A stretch of 64,000 bases of DNA from positions 225,859 through 289,858 of the forward strand of contig JAFEGL010000003.1 in assembly GCA_018239895.1 (NCBI GenBank), given 5' to 3'. This stretch comes from Verrucomicrobiota bacterium. GTDB lineage: Bacteria > Chlamydiota > Chlamydiia > Chlamydiales > SM23-39. The position numbers were made by a program, and so were the translations under genes. The notes under the pieces are model-generated. The model ran no database searches. It saw nothing but the letters and a program-made list of their open reading frames with translations, and had not been told where the DNA came from. This document shows, piece after piece, positions 58,275 to 64,000 of this stretch (positions are counted from its first letter, which is position 1; the number at the start of each line of letters is the position of its first letter).

Positions 58275-59213
58275 ATGGAATTTTGTGGTTCATTGGTTGC
58301 CATCGTAAGTCCGTTTGATGTGAAAGGGCGAATCGATATTCAATCCCTTGAAAAGCTGGTCGAATGGCAGATAGAACAAGGAACGGAAGGAATCGTTTGC
58401 TGCGGAGCAACTGGAGAAGCGACTTCGCTTAGACCCGCAGAGCGGTGGAAAATTCTCGAAGTCTGTTTGAAAGTTGCAGCTGGAAGAGTTCCTGTTCTTT
58501 TAGGAACTGGAACGCCCGATACTCGAGAAACTGTCCGTTTTACCGAGAAAGCCCAGAAAATAGGGGCGCAAGGGTGTTTAGTTGTCACTCCGTTCTATAA
58601 TCGCCCTTCTCAAAGAGGCTCCGTTCTACACTATAAAGAGGTAGCGAAAGTTGGTATCCCTATCGTCGCCTATCACAATCCTCCGAGAACTCAGTTGCGT
58701 CTTCAAGTAGAAACGGTTGCTGAAATCGGTCTGATCAAAGGAATTGCGGCGCTGAAAGATTCGTCTGGAGATTTGGATTTCATTCGTAAAGTAAGAAATG
58801 CAACTCCTTTGCCCATTTTATCTGGTGAAGATTGGCTAACGTTTGAAATTCTTCGAGAAGGCGGCGTTGGCACAATTTCTACTGTAGCGAATGTTATTCC
58901 TGGGGTATGGAAGAAGATGATCCGTTTTGCTAGAGAAGGGAATCTGGAGAAAGCAAAATTGATTTCGGACCATTTTCAACCCCTCTGCCGAGCTCTGTTT
59001 CTCGAGTCGAATCCTCAATGCGTCAAGTTTGTTTTGTCTTTGATGGGAAAATGCCGGCAAGACTTGCGTTTACCTTTAGTTCCTCCCCTTGAACAAATCC
59101 AGGCAGAATTGAAAGAAATCTTGTTGGGTCTTCGTTTGCCTAGATTTCTATCGGAGGAAACGAAGGTTCCTTCACTTCCGTCTTCAAAAGATACGGTTCA
59201 ATGTCGTGCTTGA
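58275..59213 (+). CDS. dapA: 4-hydroxy-tetrahydrodipicolinate synthase
   Basis: 312 residues. GTEGIVCCGATGEATSL, VTPFYNRPSQ (Tyr relay) and GIAALKDSSGDLDFI with the Schiff-base Lys are the DapA signature. It condenses pyruvate and aspartate semialdehyde, feeding diaminopimelate for peptidoglycan and lysine. About 20 residues more than usual at the C-terminus (LSEETKVPSLPSSKDTVQ) overlap the convergent purB gene by 74 bp. Confidence 0.92.
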   Translation: MEFCGSLVAIVSPFDVKGRIDIQSLEKLVEWQIEQGTEGIVCCGATGEATSLRPAERWKILEVCLKVAAGRVPVLLGTGTPDTRETVRFTEKAQKIGAQGCLVVTPFYNRPSQRGSVLHYKEVAKVGIPIVAYHNPPRTQLRLQVETVAEIGLIKGIAALKDSSGDLDFIRKVRNATPLPILSGEDWLTFEILREGGVGTISTVANVIPGVWKKMIRFAREGNLEKAKLISDHFQPLCRALFLESNPQCVKFVLSLMGKCRQDLRLPLVPPLEQIQAELKEILLGLRLPRFLSEETKVPSLPSSKDTVQCRA

Positions 59214-60558
59214 GGAAGCCGTGGACTTGTTGAGGAGACCGTCCGACCATTTTCTTTAGATCGAGGACTTTCTTAATTTCCGATTTGGTCAAAGAGAAGT
59301 CGGATTCGAGTTTTTTCAGCAGGAATTCGTAGGGATGAGGCTGAGTTCTTGCCTCGAGTGAGAGCTGGCGAAGTTTCTCATGAAGGTCCTGCCGATTACC
59401 CCCCTTTTTTACTCCAGCCATCAGGATGTTTTCCATCGCTAGAAATGGTAGAGCTTTTTTGAGGTTAAATTCTGCAAGTTGGGAGTCTACAGCGAGATTC
59501 GGGATCAAGTGGGCCAAGAGATTTAAGATGGCGTCTGTTCCCAGGAAAGCTTCCGAAATTGAAAGGCGTCGGTTGGAAGAGTCGTCGAGGCTTCTTTCGA
59601 GCCATTGCGTCGCTGCTGTGTAGGCAGGATTTTGAGCTAAAGAAATTACAAAACGGGCAATACCGCAAATTCGTTCGGCATAGATCGGGTTGCGTTTGTA
59701 AGGCATGGCTGAGGAGCCGATTTGCTTTTCTGCAAAAGCTTCTTGAACTTCACCTTCGTGAGCTAAAAGACGGAGGTCAGTTGCCATTTTATGAGCGCTG
59801 GCTGCAAACGATTCAAATGCATTGAGGATGGAGAGATCGATCTTTCTAGAATAGGTTTGGCTTGCTATGGGAAGTATTTTATTAAAGCCAAATTCGTGGG
59901 CAATGAGCTCTTCCAATTTCAGCACTTTGGCTGAATCTTCTTCAAATAGAGCCAGGAATGAGGCTTGCGTTCCGGTAGCGCCCTTTGCGCCCAAAAAGGG
60001 AATGGAGTTGAGGAGCCGCTCCCAATCGAGGGCATCATGGTAAAAATCCTGAAGCCAAAGACAGGCCCGTTTTCCGATAGTTGTCGGCTGTGCGCTTTGG
60101 AAATGGGTGTAGCTGACTGTTGGGGCATCGGAAAATTTTTGAGCGAAAGAAGAGAGCTCGCGGAGGATATGAATGAGTTTTGAATGGAGAAGGTGGAGAG
60201 CCTCTTTCATTTGAATGAGATCAGCATTGTCTGCTGCATAACTTGAGGTCGCTCCGAGGTGGATGATTGGTTTCGCATCGGGACACTGATCTCCAAAGGC
60301 ATGGATATGCGCCATCACATCGTGTCGGAATTTCTTCTCGTATTCATGAACGGCATCGAAATCGATCTTGTCGACGTGAGCCTTCATCTGATCGATTTGT
60401 TTTTGGGAGATTTTTAGGCCCAGTTTTTGCTGGGCCTTGGCTAAAGCTACCCAAAGTCGGCGAAAGGTAGAAATTTTGAATTGCTGAGAGAATAGATGAG
60501 ATATTTCGCGGCTTACATACCGAGCCGAAAAAGGACTCACATATTCGTTATGGGCCAT
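59140..60558 (-). CDS. purB: Adenylosuccinate lyase
   Basis: 472 residues. IHLGATSSYAADNAD, FQSAQPTTIGKRACLW and the fumarase-superfamily signature GSSAMPYKRNPIYAE are clear. It cleaves adenylosuccinate and SAICAR to give fumarate. The N-terminus SPFSARYVSREISHLFS is normal. The start is one base after the stop of the pGP6-like gene, so it belongs to the thrS-parA-pGP6-purB run. Chlamydiaceae generally lack purB, so its presence fits an environmental chlamydia. Confidence 0.93.
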   Translation of the reverse strand: MAHNEYVSPFSARYVSREISHLFSQQFKISTFRRLWVALAKAQQKLGLKISQKQIDQMKAHVDKIDFDAVHEYEKKFRHDVMAHIHAFGDQCPDAKPIIHLGATSSYAADNADLIQMKEALHLLHSKLIHILRELSSFAQKFSDAPTVSYTHFQSAQPTTIGKRACLWLQDFYHDALDWERLLNSIPFLGAKGATGTQASFLALFEEDSAKVLKLEELIAHEFGFNKILPIASQTYSRKIDLSILNAFESFAASAHKMATDLRLLAHEGEVQEAFAEKQIGSSAMPYKRNPIYAERICGIARFVISLAQNPAYTAATQWLERSLDDSSNRRLSISEAFLGTDAILNLLAHLIPNLAVDSQLAEFNLKKALPFLAMENILMAGVKKGGNRQDLHEKLRQLSLEARTQPHPYEFLLKKLESDFSLTKSEIKKVLDLKKMVGRSPQQVHGFLKHDIEPYLLKTEVKEPSFPPIEI

Positions 60559-60559
60559 A

Positions 60560-61309
60560 TTACCGTTTTTCGAGGAATAGGCGGATCTGAGCTAGCAAAT
60601 GGTTGATTTGCCGTTTTTCTTCTTCGTCGACTTGGCAATGGGGATTTTTCAGCATATCGCGGGCTCTTTTTAGAAAAGAGATTGCGTTCGATGAAAAATT
60701 CGGCATCCGCTTGTCGTCTTCGGAAAGAGGAAACTCTTGGCGGATCAGTTTGATCAGTTCTTGCTTCGGCTGGCCCGAATAGTTTCGGACTATCTCTTCT
60801 TTTCGTTCAAATGCACCAGCTCTGCTTGCGAGGGTGTAAATTGCCTGGCGAGGCATTTGATCGAGTTTTGTGTGCAGAGCTTGAGGCAGCACAGTGTAAA
60901 ATTCGTAGTATTGGAGAAAATTATAGGGCGTTTGCCGATTGCCGTAGGTAGCAAATAGCCAAGCGGTGAAGGCTCCATCGCGATAGGTTTTCAAAATTTC
61001 TTGCGCCCGCTTGATCCTCTCGCCATGTAAAATCACAGCTTGATTGGTAATCGCCTTCACTTCAGAAGTGATCGTCATCAAAGCTTTTAAATCGGCATCG
61101 ACATCGTGGGTATCGCTTTTGCGAAAGCTCTTTAAAATTTCCTCGAGAGTCTCTTTTTCTTTTTCATTTAACGCAGATACGCGGAAAACGCCTGAAAAGC
61201 TGGACAACTCCCCATTGTTTGATCTTTCTACAAGAGCCGTCATTTTTTGCTTACTCTCTTTTTGTTTGAATCTAAGATGCAGTAGATCGTTAAATTTGGA
61301 CATCATCAA
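60560..61309 (-). CDS. pGP6-D-like protein (chlamydial plasmid-type partition/virulence family)
   Basis: 249 residues. The pattern HGERIKRAQEILKTYRDGAFTAWLFATYGNRQTPYNFLQYYEFYTVLP, then QMPRQAIYTLASRAGAFERKEEIVRNY (parts quoted), is that of the chlamydial plasmid protein pGP6-D and its chromosomal paralog. The helical middle resembles the ParB DNA-binding core. It overlaps the ParA gene by ATGA; the same trio thrS-minD/parA-gp6D exists in C. trachomatis (CT581-CT583, from memory). Probably the DNA-binding partner of the ParA protein. Confidence 0.82.
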   Translation of the reverse strand: MMMSKFNDLLHLRFKQKESKQKMTALVERSNNGELSSFSGVFRVSALNEKEKETLEEILKSFRKSDTHDVDADLKALMTITSEVKAITNQAVILHGERIKRAQEILKTYRDGAFTAWLFATYGNRQTPYNFLQYYEFYTVLPQALHTKLDQMPRQAIYTLASRAGAFERKEEIVRNYSGQPKQELIKLIRQEFPLSEDDKRMPNFSSNAISFLKRARDMLKNPHCQVDEEEKRQINHLLAQIRLFLEKR

Positions 61310-62058
61310 AGCCTCATTAAAATTTCGCCTGTAAGCGCCGTGTAATCGGAGGAGGCGCGGCTGCCTGGAGCCGTGTCAAAAATCGGTTTGCCATATATGG
61401 TCGCCTCAGATACTGCGATATCGCGTCTGACTTTTGCGTTCAAGAGTTTTCCTGGAAATGTTTCTTCAATTACTTTTAAAAACGCATCGTTGCTCTTGCC
61501 GCGTGGGTTCCAAAATGAAAGTGCAACGCCTAAAACTTTTGTCCCATGTCTTTCAGAAATATTATTGATGAAAAGAGACAGGCGTTGAAGACCTTTAACA
61601 CTGTAAAATTCTGGTGTTGCGCAAACAAGCGAATATTTTGATGCGATAAGGGCCGATTCCGTCAGCCAACAGAGAGAAGGGGGCGTATCGATGAGGACGA
61701 AATCGTAAGGTAGATCTCGCAAAATTTCTTTGAGCCGTTCATGCGAATATCTGTCGGCGGCCAGCGATCCAGACACTTCTACCCGTTCAAGCCATGTGTC
61801 GGCTGGAACAATGTGCATGTTGGGAACGCAAGTCGGCAAAATGACTTCGTGAATCGATTTTTCGCCCTGAAGAACAGTCGCCATGCTGTCCTGTTCATCA
61901 GGATCGAATCCCAATCCAGTCGTCAAATTTGCTTGCGCATCTAAATCGATCAGCAGAACTCTTTTTTTATGAAATTGACAAAGAGCAGCTCCAAGGTGGA
62001 GCGATGTCGATGTTTTAGCTGTTCCACCTTTGAAACTGCTGACAGAAATTACCATCAT
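61306..62058 (-). CDS. parA: ParA/MinD-family partition ATPase
   Basis: 250 residues. Deviant Walker A KGGTAKTS (10-17), VLLIDLDAQANLTTGLG and YDFVLIDTPPS are typical of chromosome/plasmid ParA (Soj-like, small type without an N-terminal HTH). ATPase cycling moves DNA or protein cargo. Two adjacent ATGs; the first is used. It is followed by the pGP6-like gene (ATGA) and lies 34 bp after thrS. Confidence 0.92.
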   Translation of the reverse strand: MMVISVSSFKGGTAKTSTSLHLGAALCQFHKKRVLLIDLDAQANLTTGLGFDPDEQDSMATVLQGEKSIHEVILPTCVPNMHIVPADTWLERVEVSGSLAADRYSHERLKEILRDLPYDFVLIDTPPSLCWLTESALIASKYSLVCATPEFYSVKGLQRLSLFINNISERHGTKVLGVALSFWNPRGKSNDAFLKVIEETFPGKLLNAKVRRDIAVSEATIYGKPIFDTAPGSRASSDYTALTGEILMRL

Positions 62059-62092
62059 GACTTTTTTTCCTGGTTAGGAAGTGCGAAAGCGT

Positions 62093-64000
62093 TTAGGGAG
62101 CAATCGAGAACGGGGACATCAAAGCCCTTTCATCTCGCTCTTTAACGACTTTAGCAAGAAAATCAGAAATGTCAATCTCACCATGAACCACATTATCCCG
62201 CGTCCGAAGAGCAGCAGTTTTGTTTTCTACTTCTTTGTCGCCGATGGTGAGCATGTAATTTGTCTTGAGCATTTGAGCTGTGCGAACCTTTTTTCCAACC
62301 GATTCGCTTGTATCGTCGATATCGCAAATCAAACCGGCCTTTCTCACTTTTGCAGCGACCTCTTCTGCAAATGGGATGTGCCGGTCGGCAACAGTCATGA
62401 TCCTCACTTGATAGGGGCTGATCCAAAGAGGGAATTTCCCAGCAAAGTGCTCAATCAAGATGCCGAAAAATCTCTCGATCGAGCCAAGAAGTGCTCGATG
62501 GAGCATCACAGGCCGTTTATGGCTTCCATCGCTATCGACGTATTCCAATTCAAATTTTTGGGGCAAAGACATATCGAGCTGGACAGTTCCGCATTGCCAA
62601 TGGCGTCCAATTGCATCGCGAATATGGATGTCGATTTTTGGGCCGTAAAAAGCGCCATCGCCTTCGTTGATTCTGTAGGAATGGCCCGACTCATCGAGGG
62701 CTCCTTTCAGACCGTTTGTAGCGATTTCCCACTCTTCGTCAGAGCCGATCGTCTTCGATTTTTCAGGACGGGTTGAGAGTTCGAGACGGTATGGGAGGCC
62801 GAACGTCATGTAGATTTTTTCAATCTGATGTAAAATCTGATTGATTTCGCTCTGAATTTGGTCGGGGCGCATGAATAAGTGGGCATCGTCTTGGTGGAAT
62901 CCTCGAACTCGGAATAATCCGTTCAAGGCTCCTGATGCTTCAAAACGGTGGACGTGACCAATCTCGGCGACTCGCAGCGGAAGTTCCCGATAGCTATGCG
63001 TCGCAGTTTTGTAGTAGAGCATGCAGCCGGGGCAGTTCATCGGCTTGATCGCAAACTCGCGGTCTTCGATCTGGGAGAGGTACATGTTCTCTTTGTAGTG
63101 GAACCAGTGCCCAGAGCGTTCCCAGAGCTCTTTGCTCATCATCATGGGAGTTTTGATTTCGATGTAGCCCGCTTCGCTCAAAACCTCCCGCAGAAATTCA
63201 ACGAGTCGATTCCAAACGGTTAATCCATGAGGATGGATGAACGGCATTCCAGGCGCCTCTTCTTTGAAAGAGAAGAGATCGAGAGCAGGCCCGATAACTT
63301 TGTGGTCTCTTTTTTTAGCTTCTTCTAAGAGCTGGAGGTATTCTTTGAGCCTTTTTCTGTCAGGGAAGGAGATTGCGTAAATGCGAGTTAGCATCTCTCT
63401 TTTCGAGTCGCCGCGCCAATAGGCTCCTGAGGTTTTCAAGACTTTAAAAGCTTTAATTTTATTAAGGGCTCCTAGATGCGGACCGCGGCAAAGATCGAAG
63501 AACTCCCCTTGTCGATAGGCTGAAAAAGGTCCGGTTTCATCGAAACCTTCGATGAGCTCTACCTTGTAGGGGTTGCTGGAAAAGGCGTCGGAAGCCTCTT
63601 TTTTCGAGGAAAATTCTACTCGCTCGGGTTTGTGATTTTCTGCCAGGACGTTCTCTACTTCCTTCTCAATTTTTTCAAAATCTTCGTCGGATAGAGTGAG
63701 GTTGCCGAAATCGTAATAAAATCCTTGTTCGATTGGAGGGCCGATGGTCGGTTTTGCGTTTGGCCATAGGCGAAGGATCGCCTGGGCCAAGACGTGAGCG
63801 GAGGTATGCCAAAAAACTTCCTTTCCAAGAGGATCGTCGAAGTTATGGAATTCCAGAATGTCTCCATCCTGCAAAATAGTGGCAAAATCTTTAAGTTGGC
63901 CATTGACGGTTACAGCGACTGCTTGTTCGGGGGCTGTCAGGTGGAGTTTATCGGCTGCGTCTCGCGCAGTACTCCCTTGAGGCAATTCTAGTTCGGGCTT
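62093..64000 (-). CDS. thrS: Threonyl-tRNA synthetase (cut at its N-terminus by the window edge)
   Basis: 635 residues are visible and the frame continues past 64000 (ELELPQGSTARDAA), so no start is in view. TGS domain first, then the editing domain (HTSAHVLAQAILRLWP and later CRGPHLG), class II motif 2 (FRVRGFHQDDAHLF), zinc ligands in MNCPGCM and HRALLGSIERF (motif 3), and the anticodon-binding domain. Charges tRNA-Thr. It leads the operon thrS-parA-pGP6-like-purB. Confidence 0.96.
   Translation of the reverse strand, partial: KPELELPQGSTARDAADKLHLTAPEQAVAVTVNGQLKDFATILQDGDILEFHNFDDPLGKEVFWHTSAHVLAQAILRLWPNAKPTIGPPIEQGFYYDFGNLTLSDEDFEKIEKEVENVLAENHKPERVEFSSKKEASDAFSSNPYKVELIEGFDETGPFSAYRQGEFFDLCRGPHLGALNKIKAFKVLKTSGAYWRGDSKREMLTRIYAISFPDRKRLKEYLQLLEEAKKRDHKVIGPALDLFSFKEEAPGMPFIHPHGLTVWNRLVEFLREVLSEAGYIEIKTPMMMSKELWERSGHWFHYKENMYLSQIEDREFAIKPMNCPGCMLYYKTATHSYRELPLRVAEIGHVHRFEASGALNGLFRVRGFHQDDAHLFMRPDQIQSEINQILHQIEKIYMTFGLPYRLELSTRPEKSKTIGSDEEWEIATNGLKGALDESGHSYRINEGDGAFYGPKIDIHIRDAIGRHWQCGTVQLDMSLPQKFELEYVDSDGSHKRPVMLHRALLGSIERFFGILIEHFAGKFPLWISPYQVRIMTVADRHIPFAEEVAAKVRKAGLICDIDDTSESVGKKVRTAQMLKTNYMLTIGDKEVENKTAALRTRDNVVHGEIDISDFLAKVVKERDERALMSPFSIAP

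Noticed and set aside
1..64000. CRISPR array, rRNA operon, transposase gene
   Set aside because: No regularly spaced direct repeats, rRNA sequence or transposase motif was seen.

Overview
The window looks like a chromosomal segment of an environmental chlamydia (order Chlamydiales, Waddlia- or Criblamydia-like rather than Chlamydiaceae). The basis is signature proteins and gene neighbourhoods: GreA fused behind a large N-terminal region, a double-length ThyX beside hemB, the order thrS-parA-pGP6-like, the order dusB...MORN-lipoprotein-5-FCL...recA, an Rsm22-family protein, and a MOMP-like porin. Comparisons with Chlamydia trachomatis gene order are from memory. Most genes are tightly packed, with many 4-bp ATGA stop/start overlaps.

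1-12.6 kb is a surface-sugar region. On the minus strand there is a coupled run: PhyH-like dioxygenase, aldo/keto reductase, SDR, and a DegT-type aminotransferase cut by the left edge. Next come two predicted exported proteins converging on each other (FkbM methyltransferase and a DUF1796-like protein). On the plus strand an operon follows: two epimerases, GmhA, an HldE-like protein with reversed domain order, TPP-dependent E1 alpha and beta, a dTDP-glucose-4,6-dehydratase-like protein and a methyltransferase. Together they suggest a nucleotide-activated, modified heptose.

12.6-41 kb is core chromosome: uvrB, thyX, hemB, a YjbH-like outer-membrane protein, greA, rdgB, a YacP-like protein, dusB, yggT, a conserved envelope cluster (PilM/GspL-like, PilO/GspM-like, MORN-like lipoprotein), 5-FCL, OppA, a porin, a GH63-like glucosidase with glucokinase, recA, a prenyl synthase, a left-handed beta-helix transferase, an RNA m5U methyltransferase and an SDR. 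A short region at about 39 kb carries a cluster of DnaA-box-like nonamers.

41.9-53.4 kb is an integrated mobile element of about 11.4 kb. It is bounded by a 48-bp direct repeat of the 3' part of a tRNA-Pro(GGG) gene. It carries a tyrosine integrase, an AlpA-like regulator, a replication-like HTH protein and a DUF5681 protein. Its cargo includes a predicted peptidoglycan hydrolase next to a periplasmic DUF4431 protein (effector/immunity-like), a Bro-N protein, an aminoglycoside-nucleotidyltransferase-like enzyme and an FAD monooxygenase. It has unusual cis structure: paired arm-type repeats at both ends, two iteron clusters with identical spacing, and two copies of a 119-bp alternating purine/pyrimidine repeat.

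53.4-64 kb returns to core genes: a small conserved protein overlapping the tRNA, ung, an MFS/membrane-fusion export operon, an Rsm22-like methyltransferase, dapA, purB, and a pGP6-like/parA/thrS operon that runs off the right edge. A 19-bp palindrome, ATGTAAAGC-N-GCTTTACAT, recurs five times outside the mobile element, inside genes and at stop codons; nothing annotated explains it.
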